Source: Catenuloplanes atrovinosus (GTDB taxonomy: Bacteria > Actinomycetota > Actinomycetes > Mycobacteriales > Micromonosporaceae). Taken from it: 64,000 nt of DNA. The DNA lies in NCBI RefSeq assembly GCF_031458235.1, contig NZ_JAVDYB010000001.1:1318501-1382500 (forward strand), read 5' to 3'. This document shows, in pieces, positions 15,858-24,701 of this stretch. Made by a program: the position numbers and the translations under genes. Under the pieces are notes generated by a model. The model was not told where the DNA came from. It searched no databases and saw only the letters and a program-made list of their open reading frames with translations. How positions within the stretch are numbered: the stretch's first letter is position 1; every line of letters starts with the position of its first letter.

Positions 15858-17068
15858 CCATGATCTCGGAACACGCGAGCCCGCTGGCCGCGCTCGGCGG
15901 CGTCGACGCGGGCGGGCAGAACGCCCACGTGGCCGCGCTCGCGGCCGAGCTGGCGCGGCAGGGCCACGACGTGCGCGTCTACACCCGCCGCGACGACCCG
16001 GACGTGCCGGAGACGGTGACGGTACGCGGCTTCGAGGTGGTGCACGTGCCGGCCGGGCCCCCGGCCGTGCTGCCCAAGGACGACCTGCTGCCGCACATGG
16101 CCGCGTTCGCCGAGTGGATGGCCGCGGACTGGCGGGCCACCGGCATGCCGGACGTGGCGCACGCGCACTTCTGGATGAGCGGGCTGGCCGCGGTCACCGC
16201 CGGGCGCGCCTGCGACGTGCCGGTGGTGCAGACCTACCACGCGCTCGGCGCGGTCAAGCGGCGCCACCAGGGCACGGCGGACACCAGCCCGGAGCACCGC
16301 ACGTCGTACGAGCGGCAGCTCGGCCGCGTCGTCGACCGCGTGATCGTGCAGTGTCACGACGAGGAGCGCGAGCTGACCGGCATGGGCGTGCCCCGGGAGC
16401 GGATGACGCTCGTACCGTCCGGAGTGGACCTGGATCTCTTCCGCCCGGACGGCCCGGCCGCGCCGCGCGGTGGGCGCCCCCGCATCCTCACGGTCGGCCG
16501 GCTGGTCGAGCGCAAGGGCTACGCCGAGCTGATCCGTGCGCTGGCCGGCGTGCCGGACGCGGAGCTGGTCGTGGTCGGCGGCCCACCGGCGGAGCAACTG
16601 GCGGACGACCCGTACGCGCGGCGGCTGCGCGACCTGGCCCGCGAGTGTGGCGTCGGGCACCGGGTCACGTTCACCGGCGCGGTCGGCGTCGCGGACATGC
16701 CCCGCTGGTACCGCTCCGCGGACGTGCTGGCGGCCACCCCCTGGTACGAGCCGTTCGGCCTGACCCCGCTGGAGGCGATGGCGTGCGGCGTGCCCGTGGT
16801 CGCCACCGCGGTCGGCGGCCTGACCGACACCGTGGTCGACGGCGTCACCGGCGAGCTGGTCCCGCCGCGCGACCCGAAGGCGCTCGCGGCCGTGCTGCGC
16901 CGCCTGCTCACCGACGACGTGCGCCGCGTCTCGTACGGCGCCGCCGCGCTGGACCGGGCCCGGCTCGTCTACGGCTGGCCCACGATCGCGGGCCGCCTCG
17001 CCGACGTCTACGCCGAGACCGCGCACGCCTTCGCCGACACCACCGACGTCCGAGAGGCGGTCGCCTGA
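15848..17068 (+). CDS. Family 4 glycosyltransferase
   Basis: A 406-aa retaining GT-B enzyme. GGVDAGGQNAHVAALAAELA (residues 18-37) is the sucrose-phosphate-synthase/MshA-type N-terminal motif; VPSGVDLDLFRPDG and ILTVGRLVERKGYAELIRAL mark the C-terminal domain, and PWYEPFGLTPLEAMACGVPVVATAVGG (about residue 298) holds the E-x7-E nucleotide-sugar motif. GGAGG lies 10 bp before the ATG at 15848, inside the upstream gene, and the two genes overlap by 10 bp. It ends with TGATG overlap to gmhA. Likely adds one sugar of the glycan made by this operon. Confidence 0.9.
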   Translation: MRIAMISEHASPLAALGGVDAGGQNAHVAALAAELARQGHDVRVYTRRDDPDVPETVTVRGFEVVHVPAGPPAVLPKDDLLPHMAAFAEWMAADWRATGMPDVAHAHFWMSGLAAVTAGRACDVPVVQTYHALGAVKRRHQGTADTSPEHRTSYERQLGRVVDRVIVQCHDEERELTGMGVPRERMTLVPSGVDLDLFRPDGPAAPRGGRPRILTVGRLVERKGYAELIRALAGVPDAELVVVGGPPAEQLADDPYARRLRDLARECGVGHRVTFTGAVGVADMPRWYRSADVLAATPWYEPFGLTPLEAMACGVPVVATAVGGLTDTVVDGVTGELVPPRDPKALAAVLRRLLTDDVRRVSYGAAALDRARLVYGWPTIAGRLADVYAETAHAFADTTDVREAVA

Positions 17069-17667
17069 TGGATCCGCTCGACAACCACCTGCGCGGGCTC
17101 CAGGCCGCGCTGCCCGAGTTCCGCGCGCTCGCGTCCACGATCCTGCCCCGCTGGGGTGAGCGGCTGGCCCGCCACCTCGGCACCGGCGGGCGGCTGCTGG
17201 TCGCCGGCAACGGCGGCAGCGCGGCCGAGGCCCAGCACCTGGCGGCCGAACTGGTCGGCCGGCTGCGCGACGAGCGGCAGCCGCTGTCCGCGATCGCGCT
17301 CACGCCGGACTCGTCCGCGGTCACCGCGATCAGCAACGACTACGGGTACGAGGAGGTCTTCGCCCGCCAGGTCCGCGCGCACGGCCGCCCCGGCGACGTG
17401 CTGATCCTGATGTCGACCAGCGGGCGCAGCCCGAACCTGGTCAAGGCCGCGCACGCGGCCCGGGAGGCGGGCGTGCGCACCTGGGCGATGACCGGGCGGG
17501 AGCCGAACCCGCTGTCGATGGCCTGCGACGAGACGCTCGGCTGCCCGTCCGGCGACTCGCAGGTCGTGCAGGAGCTGCACCTGGTCTCCGTGCATCTGCT
17601 CTGCGAGTACGTCGATCTCGCGCTGCCCACCGTGGTGGACGCGCTGGAGGAGGCACTGGCGCGATGA
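17068..17667 (+). CDS. gmhA: Sedoheptulose-7-phosphate isomerase
   Basis: A 199-aa SIS-domain isomerase converting sedoheptulose 7-phosphate to D-glycero-D-manno-heptose 7-phosphate, the first step to ADP-heptose. The phosphosugar-binding signature is VAGNGGSAAEAQHLAAELVGR (from about residue 47), with E and H residues placed as in GmhA catalysis, and LMSTSGRSPNLVKAA near residue 113. Length and motifs match GmhA rather than other SIS proteins. It overlaps its neighbours (TGATG upstream, ATGA downstream), and sits next to HldE and near the GmhB domain, completing the pathway in one operon. Confidence 0.93.
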   Translation: MDPLDNHLRGLQAALPEFRALASTILPRWGERLARHLGTGGRLLVAGNGGSAAEAQHLAAELVGRLRDERQPLSAIALTPDSSAVTAISNDYGYEEVFARQVRAHGRPGDVLILMSTSGRSPNLVKAAHAAREAGVRTWAMTGREPNPLSMACDETLGCPSGDSQVVQELHLVSVHLLCEYVDLALPTVVDALEEALAR

Positions 17668-19076
17668 GCCACGAACAGGTCAGTGCGATGAGTCGACAGC
17701 TGCTGGTCGTCATCGGCGACACGCTGCTGGATCGGGACGTGGACGGCAGCGTGCGCCGGGTCGCGCCGGACGCGCCCGCGCCCGTGCTGGACGAGGAGTC
17801 CACCACCGACCGCCCGGGCGGTGCCGGGCTGGCCGCGCTGCTGGCCGCCGGCCCGGGCCGCGAGGTCGCGCTGGTCACCGCGCTCGCCTCCGACCCGGCC
17901 GCGGCCCGGCTGATCGAGCTGCTCACCGAGGCCGGCATCGAGGTCTACGCGCTGCCGTCCACGGTGCCCACGCCGGAGAAGGTCCGGCTGCGCGCGGGCG
18001 GTCAGGTGCTGGTGCGGCTGGACCGGGGCGGCGAGCCCGCGGTGCCGCCGGACGTGCCGCAGGCCGCGCTGGACGTGATCGGCCGGGCCACCGCGATCCT
18101 GGTCTCCGACTACGGGCGCGGCGTCGCCCGGCAGCCGTTGCTGCGCAAGGCGCTGGAGGAGGCGCGCGCGCCGATCGTGTGGGACCCGCACCCGCGCGGC
18201 CCGGCGCCGGTGCCGAACGTCCGCCTGGTCACGCCGAACGCGGCGGAGGCGCGCGCGATGTCCGGCGACGCCGGCGGCGGCACCGCGCTGGCGGCGGCGG
18301 AGCGGGCCGGGTTCCGGCTGCGCCAGCACTGGCGGGCCGGCGCGGTCGCGGTGACCGTCGGCTCGGCCGGCGCGGTGCTGTGCCACGGCGGGTCGACGCC
18401 GCTGGTGGTGCCCGCGCCGGACGTGCCGGACGGGGACACCTGCGGCGCGGGGGACCGGTTCGCGTCCACGGCCGCGCTGGCGCTGGCCCGCGGCGCGCTG
18501 GTCTCCGAGGCGGTCCGGGACGCGGTGAGCGCCGCGTCGGCCTACGTCGCGGCCGGCGGCGCGGCCGGGGCGTTCGCCACGGCACCGGTCGCGGCCGGCG
18601 CGCTGCCGGCCGAGGCGGGCGCGCTCGCCGACGAGGTACGCGCCCGGGGCGGCACGGTGGTGGCCACCGGCGGCTGCTTCGACCTGCTGCACGCGGGCCA
18701 CCTCGCCACCCTGCGCGCGGCCCGCAAGCTGGGCGACTGCCTGATCGTCTGCCTCAACTCCGACTCCAGCGTCGCCGCGCTCAAGGGCCCCGACCGGCCG
18801 CTCAACAAGCAGGACGACCGGGCCGCGCTGCTGTCCGCGCTGGACTGCGTGGACGCCGTCGTGATCTTCGACGAGCCGACGCCGGAGGCGGTGCTCACCT
18901 GGCTCCGGCCGGACGTCTGGGTCAAGGGCGGCGACTACTCCGGCGAGGCGGAACTGCCGGAGGCCGCGCTGGTCCGGCGCTGGGGCGGCCGGACCGTCAT
19001 CGTGCCGTACCTGAGCGGCCACTCCACCACCTCCACCATCGAGGCCGCCCGGGCCTCTTCACTGAGCAAGGGATGA
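17664..19076 (+). CDS. hldE: Bifunctional heptose 7-phosphate kinase/heptose 1-phosphate adenylyltransferase
   Basis: A 470-aa HldE (RfaE) enzyme. Residues 10-310 are a PfkB/ribokinase-type kinase: VIGDTLLDRDVDG, DRPGGAGLAALLAAG, LVSDYGRG, and the catalytic DTCGAGDRF near residue 258. Residues 330-470 are a cytidylyltransferase-fold adenylyltransferase: ATGGCFDLLHAGH (HxGH motif about residue 343), LNSDSSVAALKGPDRPLN and KGGDYSGE. It phosphorylates heptose 7-phosphate to the 1,7-bisphosphate and, after GmhB dephosphorylation, makes ADP-D-glycero-heptose. The ATG at 17664 overlaps the gmhA stop. An in-frame ATG nine codons later is an alternative start. Both active sites look intact. Confidence 0.93.
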   Translation: MSHEQVSAMSRQLLVVIGDTLLDRDVDGSVRRVAPDAPAPVLDEESTTDRPGGAGLAALLAAGPGREVALVTALASDPAAARLIELLTEAGIEVYALPSTVPTPEKVRLRAGGQVLVRLDRGGEPAVPPDVPQAALDVIGRATAILVSDYGRGVARQPLLRKALEEARAPIVWDPHPRGPAPVPNVRLVTPNAAEARAMSGDAGGGTALAAAERAGFRLRQHWRAGAVAVTVGSAGAVLCHGGSTPLVVPAPDVPDGDTCGAGDRFASTAALALARGALVSEAVRDAVSAASAYVAAGGAAGAFATAPVAAGALPAEAGALADEVRARGGTVVATGGCFDLLHAGHLATLRAARKLGDCLIVCLNSDSSVAALKGPDRPLNKQDDRAALLSALDCVDAVVIFDEPTPEAVLTWLRPDVWVKGGDYSGEAELPEAALVRRWGGRTVIVPYLSGHSTTSTIEAARASSLSKG

Positions 19077-19081
19077 TCGAG

Positions 19082-19762
19082 ATGGACGCAGTCATCGTCA
19101 CCGGCGGATCGAGCGGCCTGGGCGCCGCAGTGGTCGACGCCGTCGGCAAGGCCGGCGGGCGCCCGCTGGTCATCGACCGCCAGGCGCCCGCGGACGGCGT
19201 CGAGTGGATCGAGTGCGACCTGGCCGACACGCGCGCGGCCGAGGCCGCCACCCGCGAGCTGATCGCGCGCGCCGGGGGCAGCCTGGACGGCGTGGTCACC
19301 GCGGCCGGGTTCGACGTCCCGGGCGCGCTCCGCGACGTGCCCGGCGACGTCTGGGACCGGATCGTGGCGGTGGATCTGCTGGCCACGGCCGCGGTGATCC
19401 GCGCGGCGCTGCCCGCGCTGGAGGCCTCGCACGGCGGCGTGGTCACGATCTCGTCCACGCTCGGGATCAAGGCGGTCAGCGACGCCACCGCGTACTGCGC
19501 CGCGAAGTTCGGCGTGGTCGGCTTCACCCGCGCGCTCGCGGCCGAACTGGCCGGCACGGTCGGCGTCACGCTGATCATCCCGGGCGGCATGCGGACGAAG
19601 TTCTTCGACGAGCGCGACGAGCGGTACAAGCCCGGCCCGGACGCGGTGCTCAACGACCCGGCCAACGTGGCGGAGGCGATCCTGTTCGCGCTGCGCCAGC
19701 CGGCCGGGTCCGCGGTCCGCGAGCTGGTCATCGCGGCCGAGCGGGAGAGCTCGTACCCGTGA
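19082..19762 (+). CDS. Classical SDR oxidoreductase in the heptose operon
   Basis: A 226-aa classical short-chain dehydrogenase. TGGSSGLGAAV (residues 6-16) binds the cofactor, VTAAGF stands for the NNAG motif, ISST gives the catalytic Ser and YCAAKFGV the Tyr-x-x-x-Lys pair; IPGGMRTKF follows. All catalytic residues are present. I choose the ATG at 19082 because AAGGGA then lies at good spacing; the ATG at 19073 overlapping the hldE stop (ATGA) is the alternative. It lacks the extended C-terminal domain of HldD epimerases. In this operon it may oxidise or reduce a heptose or another sugar intermediate. It overlaps the following GT9 by GTGA. Confidence 0.88.
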   Translation: MDAVIVTGGSSGLGAAVVDAVGKAGGRPLVIDRQAPADGVEWIECDLADTRAAEAATRELIARAGGSLDGVVTAAGFDVPGALRDVPGDVWDRIVAVDLLATAAVIRAALPALEASHGGVVTISSTLGIKAVSDATAYCAAKFGVVGFTRALAAELAGTVGVTLIIPGGMRTKFFDERDERYKPGPDAVLNDPANVAEAILFALRQPAGSAVRELVIAAERESSYP

Positions 19763-20682
19763 TCCTGGTGCTCCGCGCGCTCGGCGTGGGCGACCTCGCC
19801 ACCGGCGTGCCCGCGCTGCGCGCGCTGCGGGCCGCGTTCCCGTCCGAGGAGCTCGCGCTGGCCGCGCCCACCTGGCTGACGCCGCTGATCGACCTGATCG
19901 GCGGCGTCGACCGGGTGGTGCCCTGCGCGGGCCTGGACGATCCGCTGCCGCCGCTGCCGGACGTCTCGGTCGCGGTCAACCTGCACGGGCGCGGTCCGCA
20001 ATCACACCACAGGCTCGCGGCGGTACGACCGGGGGCGCTCTGGGCGTTCGCCACGCCGGAGTTCCCGGACGGTCCGCCGTGGCGGGACGACGAGCACGAG
20101 GTGCGACGCTGGACCGGGCTGGTGCGCGCGTACGGCGTACCGGCGAATGATCTTGATCTTGATCTTCGCCCGCCCGCGCGGGACGTGCCGCACGGCGTGA
20201 CGATCATCCACCCCGGCGCGAAGTCGCCGTCCCGGCGCTGGCCACCGGACCGGTACGCGGCCGTCGCCCGCGCGCTGACCGACGCCGGCCACCGCGTGCT
20301 GGTCACCGGGTCCGCGGCCGAGCGGGAGCTGGCCGCGGACGTGGCCGCGCGGGCCGGGCTGGGCGCGCCGGCGGTGCCGGAGACCGGCCTGGACGACCTG
20401 GCCGCGCTGATCGCTCACGCCCGGCTGCTGATCAGCGGCGACACCGGCGTGGCGCACCTGGCCACCGCGTTCGGCACGCCGTCGGTCACGCTGTTCGGCC
20501 CGATGCCGCCGAGCCGCTGGGGGCCGCCGCCGGGCCGGCCCCGGCACCGCGCGATCTGGCACGGCACCCGCGCCGAGCGCGGCGACCTGCCCGGTCCCGG
20601 CGTGCATCCCGCGCTGCTGGCCGTCACCGTGGAGGAGGTACTGGCCGCGACTCACCCGTCCGTGTCGGCCGCCCGGCGGTAG
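19759..20682 (+). CDS. Family 9 glycosyltransferase (heptosyltransferase-like)
   Basis: A 307-aa GT9 protein. ILVLRALGVGDLATGVPALRAL is the N-terminal GT9 signature; VTIIHPGAKSPSRRWPPDRYA (about residue 150) and ISGDTGVAHLATAFGTPSVTLFGP (about residue 231) are the nucleotide-sugar-binding motifs shared with ADP-heptose:LPS heptosyltransferases. It is the second GT9 of the operon, the other being fused to GmhB. GTG at 19759 overlaps the SDR stop. As this organism should have no LPS, the acceptor must be another glycan, glycolipid or natural product; donor ADP-heptose is inferred from gene context. Confidence 0.9.
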   Translation: MILVLRALGVGDLATGVPALRALRAAFPSEELALAAPTWLTPLIDLIGGVDRVVPCAGLDDPLPPLPDVSVAVNLHGRGPQSHHRLAAVRPGALWAFATPEFPDGPPWRDDEHEVRRWTGLVRAYGVPANDLDLDLRPPARDVPHGVTIIHPGAKSPSRRWPPDRYAAVARALTDAGHRVLVTGSAAERELAADVAARAGLGAPAVPETGLDDLAALIAHARLLISGDTGVAHLATAFGTPSVTLFGPMPPSRWGPPPGRPRHRAIWHGTRAERGDLPGPGVHPALLAVTVEEVLAATHPSVSAARR

Positions 20683-20714
20683 GCTGGGAGGTCTGCCGAG
20701 GAGGTCACGTCACT

Positions 20715-21659
20715 GTGGTCACGCCGCATCGCCTGGAGGTCGTCACGCAGGACCGGGAGGTGATCGCGGACGCGCTCAACCGGATCGTCGAGCACCGGGC
20801 GCGGGTCTCCTTCGACGAGCCGGGCGCGGCCGACTTCGCGATCCGCTCGGCCACCTACGGTGACTTCCGCGCCTGGCGGGTCCGGATCGGCGGTGTCCGG
20901 TACACCGCGACCGTGCCGCCGCTGCCGATGATCACGGCCGGCGTGATCGCCGAGGGCCGGGCGCTCAGCCGGTTCGGCCGCGCCGAGATGCCGCTGCGCG
21001 CCGGCGACGGCGTCCTCTTTCCGGAGGGCGGCCAGCACGACGGCGAGTACGGCAACACCGTCATGCTGTACGTCCAGGTCCCGCACGCCTACGTGGCCGG
21101 CGTCGCGGGCGAGCCCGGCCTGCGGTTCGAGGCGAACACGCCGGTGTCCGCGCGGATGCGCCGGTACTGGGGTGAGACCACCGCCTACCTGTTCCGGCAG
21201 CTCACCGCGCCCGGCGCGGACCTGGGCCCGCTGCTGGTCGAGCAGTTGCGCCGCCTCGCCGCGACCAGCGCGCTCTGCGCCTTCCCGCACACGGCGATGA
21301 CCCGCGCCTACCGCCCCGGCCCCGGCCACGAGCCGGCGTCGGCGGTGCGCCGCGCCGTCGCGTACATGGAGGACAACGCGGCCCGGCCGCTCACGGTCGC
21401 GGACATCGCCGCCGCGGCGGGCGTGGGCGCGCGCGGCCTCCAGGCGGCGTTCCGCCGGCACCTGGACACCACGCCGCTGGAGCGGCTCCGCCGGATCCGC
21501 CTGGAGCGGGTGCGGCAGGAGCTGCGGGACGCGGACCCGGGCGGCGGGGTGACGGTGCGGGAGGTGGCGCGCCGCTGGGGTTTCGCCAACCCGGGCCGGT
21601 TCGCCGGCCAGTACCGCGTCCTCTTCGGCGAGACGCCCGCCGAGACGCTGCGATCGTGA
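20715..21659 (+). CDS. AraC-family transcriptional regulator
   Basis: A 314-aa regulator with an N-terminal cupin-like sensor domain (AraC_binding_2 type, residues 1-170) and a C-terminal double helix-turn-helix (residues 210-314: NAARPLTVADIAAAAGVGARGLQAAFRRHL, shown here in parts as LTVADIAAAAGV, GLQAAFRRHLDTTPLERLRR, VREVARRWGFANPGRFAGQYR and FGETPAETLR). A strong GAGGAGG precedes the GTG at 20715. It follows the heptose operon by 32 bp on the same strand and is convergent with the GH20 gene, so it could be co-transcribed with and control the operon, but there is no direct evidence for its target. Confidence 0.88.
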   Translation: MVTPHRLEVVTQDREVIADALNRIVEHRARVSFDEPGAADFAIRSATYGDFRAWRVRIGGVRYTATVPPLPMITAGVIAEGRALSRFGRAEMPLRAGDGVLFPEGGQHDGEYGNTVMLYVQVPHAYVAGVAGEPGLRFEANTPVSARMRRYWGETTAYLFRQLTAPGADLGPLLVEQLRRLAATSALCAFPHTAMTRAYRPGPGHEPASAVRRAVAYMEDNAARPLTVADIAAAAGVGARGLQAAFRRHLDTTPLERLRRIRLERVRQELRDADPGGGVTVREVARRWGFANPGRFAGQYRVLFGETPAETLRS

Positions 21660-21662
21660 CTG

Positions 21663-23237
21663 TCAGGCGGTGGACCAGGGGATCTGCGGGGAGGGGTGGA
21701 AGCCGACGCCGCGCGCGGTCCAGCGGGGGCCGTAGGCGCCGAGCCGGGTGCGGAAGGACTCCCAGTCGCGGGTGGTGGACCAGCCCAACTCCGCGATGGC
21801 GGGCAGCCGGGGGAAGGCCATGAACTCGATGTCGTCCAGGGTGCGCAGGGTCTCCGACCACAGGGGCGCCTCGACCCCCAGGACCGCCTCCTCCGGTACG
21901 CCCTCCAGGTGCGTCCCCGGGTCCCAGTCGTAGGCGGTGCGCACCTCGATGTAGCCGGCCCAGCTCAGCCCGAGCGGCGTCGACGGATCGTACTTCTGGT
22001 CCAGGTAGGCGACGTTGGCCGGCGACATGATCACCTTGGTGCCGTCCGCGACGGCCGCGGCGAGGGTGGCGTCGGCGCGGGCGCGCCCCCAGTACTGGGC
22101 GATGGCCCCGGCCGCGGCCGGGGACGCGGCGATCTCGTTCCAGCCGTACGCGACCTTGCCGTACCTGCTCACCAGCGGCAGCACCCGCGCCTGGAAGGCG
22201 AGGTAGTCCGCGTCCGTGGTGGCGTGCGCCTCGTCCCCGCCGATGTGCAGGTACGGCCCGGGGGTGATCGCCGCCAGCTCGCGGATCACGTCCTCCACGA
22301 ACCGGTACGTGACCTCCTTGCCGATGCAGAGCGAGCTGTAGCCGACCTCGGTGTCGGTGCGCGGCGGCGGCGCCTGCCCGTCACAGGTCAGCTCCGGGTA
22401 GGCGACCTGCGCGGCGTTGACGTGCCCCGGCATGTCGATCTCCGGCACGACGGTGACGAACCGGCCGGCCGCGTACGCCACCAGGTCGCGGTAGTCCGAC
22501 GTGGTGAGGAACCCGCCGCCGGCGCCGTCCACGCCGGTGCCGGGCGCCCCGCCCACGGCCGTGAGCCGGGGCCACGAGTCGATCTGGATGCGCCAGCCCT
22601 GGTCGTCCGAGAGGTGCAGGTGCAGATAGTTGATCTTGAAGCGGCTGATCTCGTCGATGTAGCGCTTGATCTCGTCCGGCGTGTGGAAGTGCCGGGCCAG
22701 GTCCAGCATGGCCCCGCGGTAGGCGAACCGGGGCCGGTCGACGATGTCGCCGCCGGGCACCGTCCAGGCGGCGCGCTGCGGCGTGGTGGCGTCGATCCGC
22801 GCGGGCAGCAGCTGACGGAGGGTCTGCACCCCGGCGAAGAGCCCCGCGTTCGTGGTGGCCCGGATGGCGACCCCGCCGGGCCGGACGCTGAGCCGGTATC
22901 CCTCGTCGCCGAGGCGGGGGTCGTGCCGCACCAGCTCCAGCGAGATGGCCGGCGCTCCCCGGCCGGCGCGCCCGACGATCGGCAGCCGGAACCCGGTGGC
23001 GGGCCGCAGCGCCTCGGCCAGCCGGTCGGCCACGACGCGGGTGCCGCCCGGCGCCTCGATCACGGTGCGCGCGCCGAGCCGGAAGCCGGGCCCGTGCGGG
23101 CGCACCTGCTGCGGCGCGGGCAGCACGCTGCCCAGCGAGACGGCCGGTTGCGCCTGGGCCGGCGCCGGAATCCCGGTCAGAAGGAGGACACCCGCAAGAC
23201 CCGCCACCAGAGAAGCCCGCATTCCCGTACCGTACAT
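21663..23237 (-). CDS. Secreted beta-N-acetylhexosaminidase (GH20)
   Basis: A 524-aa GH20 enzyme removing terminal GlcNAc or GalNAc from chitin oligomers or glycans. The N-terminal signal peptide is MRASLVAGLAGVLLLTG then IPAPAQA, preceded by five residues if the ATG at 23237 is used; ATG 23222 would start right at the signal. Residues 35-150 are the GH20b accessory domain (LPAPQQVRPHG and GYRLSV). The catalytic barrel contains RGAMLDLARHFHTPDEIKR, HLHLSDDQGWRI, VPEIDMPGHVNA and the catalytic D-E pair in HIGGDEAHAT (about residues 331-340). Exported, so acts outside the cell. It ends 3 bp from the convergent AraC gene. Confidence 0.93.
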   Translation of the reverse strand: MYGTGMRASLVAGLAGVLLLTGIPAPAQAQPAVSLGSVLPAPQQVRPHGPGFRLGARTVIEAPGGTRVVADRLAEALRPATGFRLPIVGRAGRGAPAISLELVRHDPRLGDEGYRLSVRPGGVAIRATTNAGLFAGVQTLRQLLPARIDATTPQRAAWTVPGGDIVDRPRFAYRGAMLDLARHFHTPDEIKRYIDEISRFKINYLHLHLSDDQGWRIQIDSWPRLTAVGGAPGTGVDGAGGGFLTTSDYRDLVAYAAGRFVTVVPEIDMPGHVNAAQVAYPELTCDGQAPPPRTDTEVGYSSLCIGKEVTYRFVEDVIRELAAITPGPYLHIGGDEAHATTDADYLAFQARVLPLVSRYGKVAYGWNEIAASPAAAGAIAQYWGRARADATLAAAVADGTKVIMSPANVAYLDQKYDPSTPLGLSWAGYIEVRTAYDWDPGTHLEGVPEEAVLGVEAPLWSETLRTLDDIEFMAFPRLPAIAELGWSTTRDWESFRTRLGAYGPRWTARGVGFHPSPQIPWSTA

Positions 23238-23264
23238 TCAGCCGATTCGATCTGTGAAGACTAT

Positions 23265-24701
23265 TTACCGATTCGGCGTCACGCCCTCCGACGGGATCGT
23301 GGGTGCCGTCGGGGTGGTGGCCGCGACGGTGCCGGGCGCGGCGTCGTCGACGGGCTCGGTGGACTCGGCGGGCTCGGTGGACTCGGCGGCGGACGCCGCG
23401 TAACGGTCGCTGAGGCGGCGATAGGGCCGGCTGCCCAGCGCGACCGCGGTGGCGATGATGCCCAGCGCGCCGGTCAGCACGAAGACCAGCGCGAGCCCGC
23501 GGTCCGGCCCGGTGCCGAACCACGTGCCGATCGTGCGGGCGCCCGCGCCGTCGGTCATGAACGGGATGAAGACGAACTGCGCGATCGGCGAGATCAGGAA
23601 CGCGGTCAGCGGCGACGCCGCCTGCTCCACGCTCTGCGCGAAGCCGAAGACCCGGCCCTGCCGCTCCAGCGGCACCACCCGCTGCAGGATCGTCTGCTCC
23701 GCCGCCTCCGCGTACGGCACCAGCAGCATGTAGACGTACATGCCCGCGGCCAGCGGAATGATCGACGCGCTGAGCGGGAACAGCAGCACCACCACCCACA
23801 GCACCAGGTTGACCAGCAGTAGCAGCCGGACCGGCGCGGACCCGAGCCCGGTCCGCGCGATGAGCAGGCCGCCCACGATGAACCCGGTGCTCAGCACGCC
23901 CCACAGCACGCCCCACGTCTGCACGGAGACGAGCGACAGACCGTACGCGTCCATCAGCGCCATGAAGACGCCGCCCAGCAGGTTGTTGAACGCCGAGAAG
24001 AACACCAGCGCCATCAGCCCCGGGATGCCGTTGACGACCCGCACCGTGCCCCGCAGATCCACCCGCCGGTGCCCGTCGGCCGTCGGGTCCGGCGCCGGCT
24101 CGCGCACCGTCACCGTGGCCAGGTGCACGATCGACAGCCCGAGCACCACCAGCGCCAGGACCAGCACCGACCGCATCCCGTCGAACGCGACCAGCAGACC
24201 GCTGATCACCGACGTGGTCAGCATCGACACCCCCGAGACGGTGCCGACCAGCCCGTTCGCCCGATCCCGGTCCCCCTCCTCGATCAGGATCGTGACCAGC
24301 GTCGGCAGCGCGATCGTCCGGATGTTCCCCGCGATCACCCCGCACATGAGCAGCACGACGAAGACCCAGAGCCGCGCACTCGCCGGATTTTTGAACGCCT
24401 CGGCCGGCGTGACCAGCCAGACACCCAGCGCCGCCAGATAGAGCAGGACCGACGCACCCGCCGACACCTGCATCATCACCGTCCGCCGGTGATGGTCGAC
24501 CAGGCTGCCGAACCAGATGCCGGTCAGCGCGGTCAACACCAGGAAGATCCCCGAGATCACCCCGGTCGCGAACACCGACCGCGTCTCCAGGTACACCCAG
24601 AAGGTGACCGCGAACCACACCGTGAAGTTGATGACGGACACGAGCAGCGTATTGACCAGCAGCTGGTAGAAGACCCGCCGGTCCCCTCGAATAGCGCTCA
24701 C
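23265..24701 (-). CDS. MFS transporter (DHA3-type exporter)
   Basis: A 478-aa major-facilitator protein with about 12 hydrophobic segments. TGIWFGSLVDHHRRTVMM (about residues 60-77) is the loop 2-3 motif of the family, DRANGLVGTVSGVSML marks helix 5 and VVPLERQGRVFGFAQSVEQAA loop 8-9. Together they resemble the DHA3 (macrolide-efflux MefA-like) group. A hydrophilic, Glu/Ser/Thr-rich C-terminal tail contains a short repeat (AESTEPAESTEPV). GTG at 24701 is the start. It precedes the GH20 gene on the same strand by 27 bp and may be co-transcribed with it. Substrate unknown. Confidence 0.9.
   Translation of the reverse strand: MSAIRGDRRVFYQLLVNTLLVSVINFTVWFAVTFWVYLETRSVFATGVISGIFLVLTALTGIWFGSLVDHHRRTVMMQVSAGASVLLYLAALGVWLVTPAEAFKNPASARLWVFVVLLMCGVIAGNIRTIALPTLVTILIEEGDRDRANGLVGTVSGVSMLTTSVISGLLVAFDGMRSVLVLALVVLGLSIVHLATVTVREPAPDPTADGHRRVDLRGTVRVVNGIPGLMALVFFSAFNNLLGGVFMALMDAYGLSLVSVQTWGVLWGVLSTGFIVGGLLIARTGLGSAPVRLLLLVNLVLWVVVLLFPLSASIIPLAAGMYVYMLLVPYAEAAEQTILQRVVPLERQGRVFGFAQSVEQAASPLTAFLISPIAQFVFIPFMTDGAGARTIGTWFGTGPDRGLALVFVLTGALGIIATAVALGSRPYRRLSDRYAASAAESTEPAESTEPVDDAAPGTVAATTPTAPTIPSEGVTPNR

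Noticed and set aside
19082..19762. SDR in the heptose operon considered as HldD (ADP-heptose 6-epimerase)
   Set aside because: It is a 226-aa classical SDR; HldD is an extended SDR of about 310 aa with a C-terminal substrate domain.
21696..23822. A 708-codon plus-strand open frame
   Set aside because: Antisense to the clearly recognised GH20 and MFS genes and without domain signatures.
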